NCBI GenBank assembly: GCA_030435675.1
Contig: CM059624.1
Coordinates: forward strand, 15,772,769 to 15,836,768
Reading direction: 5' to 3'
Length of the DNA: 64,000 nt
DNA from: Steinernema hermaphroditum
Lineage: Eukaryota; Nematoda; Chromadorea; Rhabditida; Steinernematidae
Within the stretch, counting starts at the first letter, position 1; every line of letters starts with the position of its first letter. Positions 48,081 through 59,493 of this stretch are shown here, in pieces. Under the pieces are notes generated by a model. That model made no database searches and was not told where the DNA came from. It saw only the letters and a list, made by a program, of their open reading frames with translations. The position numbers were made by a program, and so were the translations under genes.

Positions 48081-48365
48081 AGAGTTGCGTTGTTTGCGAT
48101 CGCTTGAATGCGGGAGGTCGAAAGAAAGGGCGCGAAAGCAGAAAATTTAAAAGAGCGGCAACTCCTTGGCTCACTGAGTGAGATAGGAATGTAATCCAAC
48201 GTCAAAGCCAATTCAGAATGTCGCTCTGTTAAATTTCAGAAATACTGGTCAATTTTCAGAGCAATTGTTCTGTGCAATCTCATACCATATCTTTTTTTCA
48301 ATCTTCACTCGAAATAACACAGGAAAGTACAATCATCGAAATGATATCTCATGCATCAAATCAAT

Positions 48366-49393
48366 TCACTCGAAAATCACATCACTTTCGCAGTTATAAA
48401 ACGAATCATTGATTCCACGATCTGCGCTTGAATCAGGTTCAGCGTCCTCTGATCCAATAGCGATGTCGACATTGTCGTCATTGTCATCGATTTGGCTTGC
48501 CAAATTTGATAACATTATACTGACATTTCCATCCTCGTCATCTGTCCACGGATCGGAGTCATTGTTTTCTCGTTGTTGTGTCCTAGAAATGGTCATTAGC
48601 TTCATAAAAGAATAATCAGGCTTACAGTTGGGTATCGTATCGAGGCCCAGTAAATGTCGACGTAAAAACGGAAGTGGGGCCTTCTTCCGTTTCCCAGAAA
48701 ACCTGTAAATGTTAGTGTTGAAATACGATCTAGCTGACACAGATCTAACAGAAAAGATTGCTAATATATAACCACGCGAAGTGATAGTGGTGGGACGGTT
48801 AGGTGAGGAGTCGTAAAATCTAATCCAGAGCCTTAACTAAGCCTCCTAGGATCGTACCTCTTGTCCGGACAATACTCGAGCGACCTCTGAATACTCAAGC
48901 GAGTAACGTCTTCGCTTTTTAGGCGGTTCCGCGGCTGCTGCCACCTGTGTCAAGGTGGTTGAATCAGGCGACTGCGTTGTCCTGTAATAGGATTCATCTG
49001 AAATACCTCGCTTTACCAAAACTGATAAGCTCATCAAGCATACCACGAGCTGCGGCCATTTGCTGAACGATTTTTCGGCTCCGCTCCAAATTAAGTTTCT
49101 TCTTGTCCTTTTCCGAAACTACAGGTTCCACTATGGATCGAACTCGAAGAAGTTTCGGAGTGAAACAGTCTTGCGAAGCACCATTGCTTGGTTCTTCGTC
49201 TAAAAAAATTGTGTTTTGCAAGAAGTGTATAATATTTGCGTCTATACTAAGCCGGTATATATCAAAGGTTATGTGGAAATGGGCTGATATATCTCAACTC
49301 ACATGTTTGACTTTCGCTCCAGTTAATGATAGCGCATCTGTCCTCTGCAAGCACCATGCTAGTATTTCCATTTTCAGTAGTTTCTGGCGACAT
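48366..49393 (-). CDS. unrecognised acidic, probably nuclear protein
   Basis: Five exons on the - strand: 49393-49303, 49199-49044, 48997-48858, 48702-48626 and 48582-48366 (226 aa). All four introns are GT-AG and the phases (1, 1, 0, 2) fit without a stop, which is good evidence of a real gene. The N-terminal region has a KDKKKLNLERSRKIVQQMAA helix. The middle has a clear basic nuclear-localisation-like cluster PPKKRRR followed by YSLEYSEVARVLSGQE. The C-terminal exon is strongly acidic (DPWTDDEDG, DDNDDNVD, SEDAEPDSS). I do not know the family. The layout of a basic cluster plus an acidic tail suits a chromatin or transcription factor, but that is inference. An acceptor (TTTCACAG) lies just before the start, compatible with trans-splicing. 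Confidence 0.68.
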
Positions 49394-49418
49394 CGGTTAT
49401 CTGTGAAAGTGACCTATA

Positions 49419-49739
49419 ATGAGCAACAATATTCGAAAAATTATCAAGAGAGAGCGCCCGCCTAACGTTTGCAATTCCCGCCATTTATGGGGACGAACGG
49501 TTGAACTATATAAATGTGAAAACACATATCTGTTTTCGCACGTTAAATCTGATGGAAGTGCATCGGATTGTGAGAGATTATGGCTGAAGATGGCTGATAA
49601 AGAAGGATGGAAGTATACGCCTCCGAAAAAGAACATTGCATCGAACATGAAATCTATTGAAAATAAAGTCCGTCTTTTGTGGAGAGACCCGAAAACAAAA
49701 CGAGATGTTCTTGAGGGAAGTGCGAAACAGGTCGTTTAA
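49419..49739 (+). CDS. unrecognised 106-aa basic ORF, divergent from the nuclear protein gene
   Basis: An open frame whose start lies only 26 bp from the start of the gene on the other strand. The composition looks protein-like: basic N-terminus (NIRKIIKRERPP), a middle with WGRTVELYKCEN, then CERLWLKMADKEGWKYTPPK and RLLWRDPKTKRD. The tryptophan spacing in the second half recalls small DNA-binding helices, but I cannot name a domain. It may be a single-exon gene sharing a promoter with its neighbour, or the last exon of a longer + strand gene: an acceptor-like TTTTCAG is at 49371-49377. Confidence 0.4.
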   Translation: MSNNIRKIIKRERPPNVCNSRHLWGRTVELYKCENTYLFSHVKSDGSASDCERLWLKMADKEGWKYTPPKKNIASNMKSIENKVRLLWRDPKTKRDVLEGSAKQVV

Positions 49740-50642
49740 TGATGGCGGAAATTATGTGGGATTGAATAAGCGATGTTTATGGATGGCAATGCGCGCGCGA
49801 TATCGATCGAAATATGGCGCCTACGGCGCGACGCCGGCTGTCTTTAGCGACATATTGCCTTCTTAATCGTGTGTGTGTTGACAACCACTGTCCCTGCTTC
49901 CATGTCGTTTGAGCATTTGCAAATTGCGTGATATTTCGGGCCTAAGTAGGTGGCACTTTCGTGATGTGAGACAGTCGTCCAACAATTTGCACTTTATGGT
50001 ATCGTTGCCGATGCACTAAAAAGATTATAGACCTAATGGAAAACGTTAAAACGAACATGAACTTTTACGAATTTTTTTATATCTAGTGGTTAGTTTTTGA
50101 TTGCCCGCTCGATAAGCCCAATAAGTCGAACCTGTTCGGTTCGCTAGTGATCAATGAAGTTAAGGGTTAGGCAGCCGCATATTAGGGAGCAATTTCGCAA
50201 TCGTAAGTGCGGCCAATATGAGCCGAGACGGTCCACTCGCTCAGGGTTCGTGAGGAGAGGTACAAAGAGAGCGCAGACGGTCACAGACAAAGGAAACATA
50301 CAAAAAGGGCGTGGGACCGATTTCATCATATTTTCTGTGCTCTGTTTCAACCGGCTGGATCAGATTTAAGTCCAGTTTTTTTCAAGGGCGACATTTCAAT
50401 ATCAGCTATTTTTTCAGTTCATAATATCATTTGACTACATTAAGTACCTTAACAATGCCCGGATAGGTCTAAAAAGGCACAAATTCCGATCCGCGTGAAA
50501 TGAGTACTAAGCTAGCAATATACATAGATTATTTAGCTAGACGCTAGACTAGACGAACTGCCAACGACCTTCCGAGATTGGCCAGTGAAGGCCAGTGTCA
50601 GTGAAGCCGTGGAAAAGAACCTCTCGCCTTCTACTGACGTTG

Positions 50643-50864
50643 CTAGAGCTGATAAATGTTTCTGCGCCATCTGCTGGGGAGGGAACTGTCCGACATGGAC
50701 AGTGCTTCAGGGTCGAGTTTCGAGTCGAGTTTTGCCAAAAGCTCAAGAACTGCAAGACTTCTATCTATTTTGTCATAAGAATTTCTGTGAGGTTCTATTT
50801 GGAGGGGCGAGAGATTCTGGACAAGACGTTTTAAGCGTTTGTTCGTGTCGTTTTGTGTATGCAT
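50643..50864 (-). CDS. unrecognised short ORF
   Basis: 74 codons, beginning MHTQNDTNKRLKRLVQ and containing LAVLELLAKLDSKLDP. It is predicted helical and charged. No splice partner or domain was identified. It could be a fragment of a retroelement gag or a chance frame. Confidence 0.2.
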   Translation of the reverse strand: MHTQNDTNKRLKRLVQNLSPLQIEPHRNSYDKIDRSLAVLELLAKLDSKLDPEALSMSDSSLPSRWRRNIYQL

Positions 50865-51230
50865 GACGTGACTGTGTGCTATTTTCAGTAATTCTACCGT
50901 ATGAATTGATGTCGAGGTCCACATCTGAGCATCGTTTTACAAATTCGGTAAGTAAATTAAGTCAACACGCTTTATTATATTTGCGAAACATCGAATGTCT
51001 TGATGCCCTGTAATACATTAAAATAACCACATTTCTTCAACGGTCACGGATTTGACTTAAACTTTAGGTACCTGAGTTCACATGCAATGTTCTGCGAAAG
51101 TAATCCGAAATAAAATCCTCTCGCCGATATACGAGATATTCAGTATCTTTTTTTGCCACAAAGCTGCTTTAACCTTTCCCCTTGATCTCAACCGCCCCCC
51201 CTTGAGATTCGCCCCACGATGGTTGTGATT

Positions 51231-51609
51231 AGAGATGGAATACCACACGCAACGGCTGGAGCATACATGGCCAGAATAAGCACGAATATCGTTTGCCTAA
51301 TTTGCTTCGCCAGTGCGCATAGAGTAGTTAAATAATTAATCTACACTTTCGTTACCGGATACCGCAACTTTCAATTCAAAAATTGAGAGAAAATCCAACG
51401 GCTGACTCCAACCGGCTGGGCCAACCGGTTGGAGCCAGCCGTTGGATTTTCTTCCGATTTTTGCATCCAAAGTTTCGAAATCTGAATTCGAAAGTGTAGA
51501 TCAATTATTTAACTACTCTATGCACACTGGCGAAGCAAATTTAGCCACCGATATTCGTGCTTATTCTGTCCATGTATGCTCCAGCCGTTGCGTGTGGCAT
51601 TCCATCTCT
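51231..51609. mobile_element. non-autonomous Mutator-like foldback element
   Basis: Two arms of about 180 bp form a nearly perfect inverted repeat around a centre at about 51418 (CCAACCGGCTGGGCCAACCGG). The termini are AGAGATGGAAT and ATTCCATCTCT. GGTTGTGAT is present directly outside both ends (51221-51229 and 51610-51618), a 9-bp duplication with one extra T on the left. Long terminal inverted repeats plus 9-bp target duplications are the signature of Mutator-like elements. No transposase is encoded. Confidence 0.85.
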
Positions 51610-53419
51610 GGTTGTGATATGCTCAGCTATAGAGAAATTTCCAATTTTTTTATTAGAAAACGTTCATCATTCAAGATCTCGTCTCTACGGACACGTGAAG
51701 CGTAACTCACTGTTCAGCGATTAAAATTAATGAAATGTTGAAAAAGTGTGACCCAACTTTTGTTTACCGTTTTCGTCACAATGGGAAGGCAACGTCTAAC
51801 ACATTGAAACCGGTCTTTATGATTTATACGTATGATTTATTATATACATATATGTTAGTCCATCCTTAGAACAATCGTCGCACACGCGCAAGTGCCACTG
51901 GTTGCACAGGGTTACACAAAGCGTCAAGTGAGGTCTGCGAGAAGACGGATCTACTGTCTACAACGACTGGGGAATCACTGATGCAGGTAGAGTGATATTG
52001 TATCTTTCTATGAAAGAAACGGTAGAGATAGCCGGTGAGCATACATATGTATGTATCACCATGAGCTCAGTTTTACAATAGCCTATTATGCTTTCAATAG
52101 CCTATTTCCCTTATTGATTCATCAATTCCCCTTATATCTGCATTTTTACGAGCTTCGTGACTATTAGTAGACCTTACCCTTCGGAACCGCTTCATACTCA
52201 CATCAGAACACAGTCCCCACTTGTGAATAGGGGAGGGGTTGTGTGCTGAGTTCGGTTTCTGGTTTTGGAGGGGTCCATTCCGCTAGCTGTTGGCTAAAAT
52301 CCGCGATGACACTCACTAGGATGTCCGCGATGTCCAAACCACACATGGCCTGTTTACGGCGATCAATTACCATCCATGCGTAAAAATGGCGACACCATAA
52401 AACAAATTAAAAACATGGCTGTCCATGAAGATTGTCCCGTCACCATAACATCCACATCCATAGTCACATCCACCACCCGTGCAAGTCTGTTGTGGGATAA
52501 ACGGACTTTTTCAATATTAGCTCTCAATTTTAAAAGAGCTTTCCAAAATGTGCCTTTCTGTTGTTTTTTGAAATGTTTCTCATCCGTAAATGAATAATAT
52601 GCCCAGTAGTTAGTCATCTGAAAAGCAATATTTCATCAAATATAATTTTCTTATTTTTAGCTATCCTTAGACTCGTCCAAATGGACGCCACCAACCCAGC
52701 CAGCTATTGACACGTAAGCTTATCCTTTAATTTCATAAGTTTACGTATCTTCTTTTAGGCAGGCTGCAGACAAAATCCAGCGGGGACATGAAAGGACGAT
52801 TTGGAGTGCAGAGGCACACAGGTGAAAAACAGTAAGTTGCAATTTGAATCTTTTTTCCAAATAAGAAATTTCAGACATTCGCGTGATATACACGGGTTTG
52901 CGATTTGCTCGCAGCGCACCGCTGCCCTATAAGTTTTGTAAGCTAAACGGCGAAAGTGAAACATAAATAATGACATATTTTCAGTGAACAAGCGTTCCGC
53001 CATGTCCCGAAGGCTTATCAGCACACACGACAGACACCGTATTTGGAAACCTCTACGTACGACTCAATAAAATCCATGAAAATTCTCATATTTCCGGCGC
53101 TTGTGTATTATACAGATGGCTGATGTTCATGACCATATCTACAAGGTGCAATAAAAATTGACTTCAAAATAGACTTCACAGGTCGATTATACCTAGCTGA
53201 CCCTCTGATTCTATAGAATGTTGTCATTTACATGATGTATATCTAGGCATTACGCCTTGCTTGACACAGCAAAAGAGACAACAGAGGATGTCCCGTTGCA
53301 GCCGGCTTCATCCATGGCGTAGCGGTGACGTCCAACCGGTCGCTTGTGGGGCGCTTCACGGGGTATCGGCGAAGGTCCCGAAATGCCGACGGATCTCCTA
53401 CTTCTCGGGGCGTTTGCGG

Positions 53420-53500
53420 CTGACTGAGACAGCAGTGTAGGGATGAAACCGGAGCGAATGTCCGTCTAATGTCCGTCCGGGGTTCGAATCCACCGCAAGC
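53420..53500 (+). repeat. tRNA-like sequence (SINE or tRNA pseudogene)
   Basis: GGGGTTCGAATCCACCGC is an excellent B-box/T-arm. The upstream half only loosely resembles a D-arm, so no functional tRNA is called. Confidence 0.45.
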
Positions 53501-54179
53501 AATACTTTTTTGTGTCTTTTTTTCCGTGTGTTCTTATTGCCCGAGGGTGGATTCCAACCGCAGACCTTGTGAATAGTTGCGGTTCGCTCTGGTTTCGCAC
53601 ATGCTGCATCCTTAAAGCAGAGACCTACTATCAGAGCGGCAGGAGGACAGTCTCCATCGCGTTCCTACTCACGATCACGCAGCGACTACTGACTCGAGGT
53701 TGTCCTCAAGTACGGTTTCTACTGAGAGCACGCAGAGGCTAGTGAATCAAAGGACGGCTATATCCCTCCTAAGAAAGGGAATAGTTCCGATACCTACAGA
53801 GGCAGAGCTACCGGCGAATGTGTGATGGGTTCATCATGCTTTCTTGGCCATCAACTTTTGCCACTTTGACAGCATACCTGTCGATATAGATCCAGTAATT
53901 CTCAACTTTGGCGAGCTTGAATTCACGATTCATTTCGCCATAAGCTTCTACAACCTCAGTTAGAGGACAGGAAACACACTACAAAGTCGACTGAATACAG
54001 ATAAAATCTCTCGCCAACGACTGCTCTTCATATGGACTCATGTTGCACCACCTCATGTAATCGACCGACTAATTCCTCTGTTACACGCCTCGCGTACGGC
54101 AAGGTCGACGCGCACAAAATAACCTCTCGCGTCGCGACACATTGTTTTCGCTTGCGACGAACAGGTCCACGAGGGCACG

Positions 54180-57055
54180 ATGTTCCTGCGCAGCCATCCG
54201 AAAACGGCCAGTTGCCTCCTTGGATTGGTAAACGCTTTTATCTATAACCTTGTTTTATAGTCCTTTTAGACCGGAGTCCTAGGAATCTTGGTCAACCTCT
54301 TCATTCTCCATAGGGTCATCTATGGTAAGCTGTTCGGAAAATCGTTTGGAAGAATATGGATAAGTCGAGGAATTGCTTATGTTGCCATCAGTGCTCTTTT
54401 CGCCTTCTACGTTCCTATCGTAGCGTTCATGTAGGGTGGCTCCACTCTGTCAAAAAATGTCGATTTCTTCAGAGACATCAACCTCATCTACAACATCGGT
54501 TGGATGCGCGCCATTCCGCACCTCATGATGTTTTTCGGCATGACCATCCTCTACTCTAACTTCCTTATAGCCATCAACCGATGCATTATCATCTCACAAC
54601 CCTTACAGTACAAGTACCTCTTCTGCGATCTGAAGACAATCATCATGATCGTTTGCACTTGGCTGATTCCATTCGTTAGCGTTTTGCCGAACCTTGTGGG
54701 TGAGTTGCTCGGCGAGATGCAGATACTGGGATCGATATTTAGAATCGCCTTTAGATCCGTGTCACCAAACGCCGCTGGATAGCGATTATTCGTTCTTCGC
54801 GTTACCGCCGGAGTGTCATACCCTTGTGAATGTTCTTGATTTGGTCGTTCCCAGCGCGGCAATTATCGCGACGATTGGTGTGGATCTTCTGGCTATTTGT
54901 CGGTTAAGAAAGTTTGCTCAGGTATGTTTTGAACATATTCAATGTGTCGGCAGAGAGTGGTAAAACTATGGACTAGAAAATGGCAGTCAACCTGCAGCCA
55001 TTAAAAGAGTCTGTAAAAGGGCAGCGAGGGCTAGAAGATTGAGAGGACATACTGCGTACTTGTTTTTTTGGTAGTTCAGTTCATTTGGTTTAAAAGCGCC
55101 ATATGACGGATGAAAACTACACATTTGGTGGCTTGGAGAGCTCGCATTTCTAATGTGACGAGACCTAGTGCTGAGCAAATTTTTCGTGAAAAAAAGGCCA
55201 TCTTCTGTGAACCGAAGGGAGCCGAATACACGTTGGAATTCTACACGGAGTGAATTCCATATTTCTGAACTAAGGAAGATCTGTCCGCGTATCTTAACCC
55301 GATGGACTTTTCTTTGAGGACTTTGCTGTCTGCTCTCCTCTCCCTCTCTGAAGTGCAAGTTTCGAAAGTTGCGCGAGTTTTTGATCGTTATATTCATAAT
55401 TTGCCGAATTTGCGATTTCTACCTAAGTGGTTGACCCGGTAAGTCTCTTACCTACCAGTTTGCAAACCTGGTTTCGATTCTCTCCGCTGCCGGTATTAGC
55501 TTTTGTTTAGTTTTTTTACTGTACAGTCCTTCCCTTGTCTCTTCTAATTGATCATAAATCATAAAAAAGCAAGCTATCCCTACTCACCAGTGTGCCAATT
55601 TTCAGCTCGATCTGACGCGGACACTTTTCAAAGTTTTCTTGTGAGTGAAAAGATCGAATTGCGCCTAGTTTAACTTTTGCAATTACCATACTTCCATCAG
55701 CGCCATTTTCCTGAATTCACAAATTCTTCGAAATCTTCTTTTTCATAAAAGGAATACCGGTTTTTCGTACATGTTGTCCTTCTCTCTAATTGGTTGATGG
55801 GAATGTGAATGCGGCAATGCCGTTCTTTCGGTGGTTGTTGGTCACTGTTAACTGACGTAGTTCACTAAGAGCAAACGGAATGCGTACACAGAAATGGAGT
55901 GTTGCCGTTTGCGCATTCTGTTTGAACTTTGTTGAACCTAAAACCATTTGTCTTCTACCCAAGTCGAGACCTGGGAGCCAATGGCGTCTGAACAATTCGC
56001 AAACACGATCAATTGAAAAAAAGAGACCAAATCACAAAGGACACTCATGCCTTTGCCACATGCCCTTTGTCTCTCGCCGTCTGCGCCCACACCGTTACTC
56101 ATAAACGGACGCAATAGGCACCAAAATGTTAAACGTCGCCTTATGCTGGGTTCAAAAATCGCCGTCTTTTGGTCGGGAACAGGAATATCGAACTTGTGAA
56201 CTATGTAGGGGTGATCGGATTTGCTGGCCAGAACCAAGTTAGTCGATATATCTCACTCGACTCGACGGCTGAGTGTGCTATCCAAGCGGCCGACGCGATC
56301 CATCTCCGACTCGCATTGCAAAATTTTATCATGTCAGCTTAACTGCTGGAAACATTTGCTCAAAAGACTGAAAATTTCGGCTTTTTTTTAAGAAATTACG
56401 GATTTTCAGACCATTCTTTACCATTAGTACACGATCTCATTTTCCGATTTCATTAGACATTAGGAACAGGTTCTTGCCTGTAAATGATACATGTTTTGAT
56501 ATCTTTGGAAGCGATCTACGTTTTTTAATTGACAGTCCGTTTTTGATTGAAGAAAAACACAAGAACACATGACAATCGTATACAGATGTCACGGCAAGAT
56601 ACAGATCAAGACGGCGATCAATGATGAATGTACATAGTTTGAAGAAACGTCCGCTTTAGGTTCGAAAGAAGCTGACAACATCAAAGGCCGTCAAACAAAA
56701 CCGGAATCGAGAACTTCGCCTGTGCTGCATGGTAGGATCCTGCTCTCTGCTTACATTTATTGACACGTTATCTCAGATCCTAGTGCAAGCTGTCGTATCC
56801 ATCTATGCTTACATTAGCTTAGGATTTGCTGCATTTATAGACAACGAGATCTTACAGTTCCTCGCATCGTCGTTCACTTGGGGTCTTCTTCAAACCATCG
56901 ACGGGTAAACAGCGGCGCACTTGTATTATTTAACGGTATCTCCTTCGTTTAGGATAGTAGTGATCCTATTTAACACTGAAATGCATTCGAGTTTGAGGAG
57001 GAAATCAACGATTCCACCGAGAAGAACAAGCGAGCAATCTTTCTATGTTGGGTAG
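54180..57055 (+). CDS. srx-type 7TM chemoreceptor, gene 1
   Basis: Exons 54180-54227, 54270-54430, 54473-54699, 54755-54921, 56660-56731, 56777-56904 and 56953-57055 (about 301 aa). Seven hydrophobic segments are recoverable. The srx marks are GVLGILVNLFIL in TM1, FGRIWISRGIAY opening TM2, and NFLIAINRCIIISQPLQY after TM3. A cysteine pair lies in the second extracellular loop (DPCHQ ... PPECH). The third exon begins after a 42-nt intron whose donor contains an in-frame TAG; unspliced it would look like a nonsense mutation. Intron 4 is 1.7 kb, unlike its neighbours, and holds a tRNA-like repeat. Exons of 161, 227 and 72 nt recur exactly in genes 3 and 4. The N-terminus (MFLRSHPKTAS) is short and the start is less certain. 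Expected site: sensory neuron cilia. Confidence 0.8.
55410..55492 (+). repeat. tRNA-like sequence inside the long srx intron
   Basis: CTAAGTGGTTGACCCGG resembles an A-box arm, CCAGTTTGCAAACCTGG an anticodon-like hairpin, and CTGGTTTCGATTCTC a B-box. The acceptor stem is not evident. Confidence 0.4.
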
Positions 57056-57627
57056 TGGAATTCTGTTATCTCATAGGTTTATAAATCGTTTTGTGGCGCT
57101 ATGTGAAATGCAGAAAATATTATAGCAGTCCACTTAAGAAAGAGATAGGAGGTCGTATAATATATGATGACATATGCTGCTACAAACTCCACAGCGGATT
57201 TAAGTGACCCGGGCCGGAACTGGCTCAGAATTCCGCCAGCGAAACACTTACCCAAATGTCTCCAGCTCATTGATCTCCCACTTCCCTGAGAAAGCAGAAC
57301 AGTGAACTGCACCAAAGTACTGAACAAGGTACCCGCACTTCCACTCTCTCCACACTAAAAAACAAAAACCAACTGCGCAAAACATCAAGCAAATTAATCA
57401 TTTTGGACTTCATACAAACAAGCGTCACGCTTGATTTCTGATGGCAAGGTAATCCCTGCACCAAACGTTCATTTTCGACTGATTTATGATACAATTTGCT
57501 TCCTAAAGCCGCAAAGTTCAAAGTTGAGTTAATTACCGAATACGACAGTGGCGATCCACCAAAAACGAGTTCCATTCTCCCTGTACTATTACCCAAAATC
57601 AATACCTGTACCGCCGTCGGCTCTCCC
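57056..57627. other. intergenic between srx genes 1 and 2
   Basis: No supported gene. The - strand frames across it are shadows with no family signal. An in-frame open stretch upstream of the gene 2 start has no ATG. Confidence 0.45.
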
Positions 57628-59317
57628 ATGGTTGACCCTCTTTCCATATTCGTCCATGAGAACCCTGTCGTCTCGGCTATCCTTCTCACATTGGTAGCTC
57701 TTTATGCTTTGCGCCTATGAATCCATCAAGAATATTCTAGAGTGGCTTCTTGGGTTTTCTAATCAATGCATTCATCTTGCTCAAAGTCGCGTGGCATAAG
57801 GTCTTTCCTGGCTCCTTTGGATGGATATGGATCTCTCGCGGAGTGGCCTATTGCACTTCCTCTTTCCTGACAATGGTCTGCATGGGATTTGGATCGTTAT
57901 TGTTCCCTGACGCGCTCGGGATATTGGCGCCAACGACAATACTGATGGGCTGGATCGAGTGCGTCTTTGCCAATCTGCTCATCGCCTTGAATAGATGTTT
58001 ATTAATCACTCATCCTTTTTCCTTTAAACAAGTATTCACTAATCGGAACACCGTAATATTCATCATCGTTAGCTGGTTTATGGCGTTAATGTCAGTGGTA
58101 GCCGCACTGTATCTACGTAAGAGGATATTGAATCTTCAAATTCTGGAGCATTTTTAGCGTGTAATGACGAAGAAAGAGCCGGCTCTCTCTTCTCCATGGA
58201 ACCAAGCCTTCATTGCAGTTACATTTTTATCGTTTTCACGTACGGTCCTATGTGGCTTGCTATTGCCACGACACTCCTCATCGACTTGTACTCCATTCTG
58301 ACACTTCATAGAACGAACAAGGCGAGCAGTAGTACTTGATCTGTTTATGAGTAAACAGTACTTTTAGGTCAGAGATCGTCTGTCCGCTCACAACTGGTCG
58401 CCTCAGCATCGAAGAAAGATCTTGAAGTTGTGTTATATGGTAAGGTTTCAGGTCTCAAAACATGGAAAAAAATCTTGTACAAAACTGACCAAAGATAGAT
58501 TACCCTACTTCATCGAAACCTTAATCAGGCTACTCCATGACTTCCTCTCTTTTCAATACACAATTGTAAATCGGGTTCCGTTCGATCCCATTTTTGTAAT
58601 CATATTATCTATAATACGGCTGCACGAGAGTTTCGAATTTGCAAAAAGTGATTCTAACGGGTCCGCCGACATGAAATCAACCTTTACATTACCCCTTTTT
58701 ATGCGCTCTTCACACGACTTTTTGGTAGAATAAGAATGGCTTGCTGGTCGTTTGTTTTTGCTTCTCAAAGCTACTCCTGAACTGTGCATACAATGTGCGT
58801 AAAAACGAAAGTGTGTTCTCCTCTGCTCGTCTGCACGCTTTTGTACCACTTCCCGCGGATGGTCGAAATGAGGTCGACCTCAATATCCAATCGAAAAAAA
58901 TCTTATTCAAAACCGCGTTGTGTGCCCTGTGGGACTGGGAATTGTCCATTTTCTCTGTTCGTCTGTTTCCTCTCAATTCAATGAAGCTGTGGAATACAAT
59001 CAAACCTATATAGGCTGACGAAAGGTTTATTTCAGCTCGCGGCTCAATGTGTCGTCAATCCGCTCGTTATGTTCATCGTTACAATCGGCGACGACGTCCA
59101 ATCTCCTCTGCTCAGCTTCTTGTCGACAGTCTTTCTACTCAGTTTAGCTGATAGCATCGATGGGAAGGTTCAAGTTATGAAATATCAAAACGATTCGAAT
59201 TTTTTTAGGTTGATTGTGATAGCCTTCAATAATGATATGCAGTCTCTCCATAATACTACTACAAGACCGCTCAGCCGAACGACAATCACTAAAAACGACT
59301 CTGTTAGTAAAGCGTAA
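57628..59317 (+). CDS. srx-type 7TM chemoreceptor, gene 2, with a retained intron
   Basis: Exons 57628-57693, 57741-58116, 58158-58321, 58368-58439 and 59036-59317 (319 aa). Marks: GFLGFLINAFILLK, FGWIWISRGVAY, NLLIALNRCLLITHPFSF. The intron that splits TM2-TM3 in genes 1, 3 and 4 is absent here. The third intron has a GC donor (AAG|GCGAGC), needed to keep phase. At the conserved last intron position (after ...SIDG) the donor reads GA instead of GT. The former 45-nt intron is a multiple of three and has no stop, so the frame reads through it (KVQVMKYQNDSNFFR) into LIVIAFNND. Intron 4 is about 600 bp. The N-terminus (MVDPLSIFVHENPV) is shorter than in genes 3 and 4. Confidence 0.78.
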
Positions 59318-59493
59318 TAAAGCTCTGTGGGTAGCTGGATCTATGCCCAAAATTTGAAGTGCCAGACCTCTAGGAAGAGATGTGTGGCATTATGACAATT
59401 TCCGAAACGTTTCCGTATCACAACTAATAGAAACAAAGATTTTACAGATATTTTGTCGTAGTCGGTAATCGAGAAAAAGGGGGTTTCTCATTA

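Larger units (their letters stand above)
49740..54179. other. repeat-rich stretch without a supported gene
   Basis: It contains the Mutator-like foldback element and a tRNA-like sequence listed separately. A - strand frame at 50864-50643 (74 codons; helical, with RWRRNIYQL at the end) could be an exon or transposon remnant. A - strand frame at 52617-52363 is built over a run of degenerate CCATG/CACATCC repeats and is not credible. The segment 53270-53510 is GC-rich and carries two short tRNA-like tracts. Confidence 0.45.

Noticed and set aside
52363..52617. 84-codon - strand ORF with TMDVDVMVTG
   Set aside because: The segment comes from degenerate CCATG/CACATCC repeats similar to those at 6550-6740.
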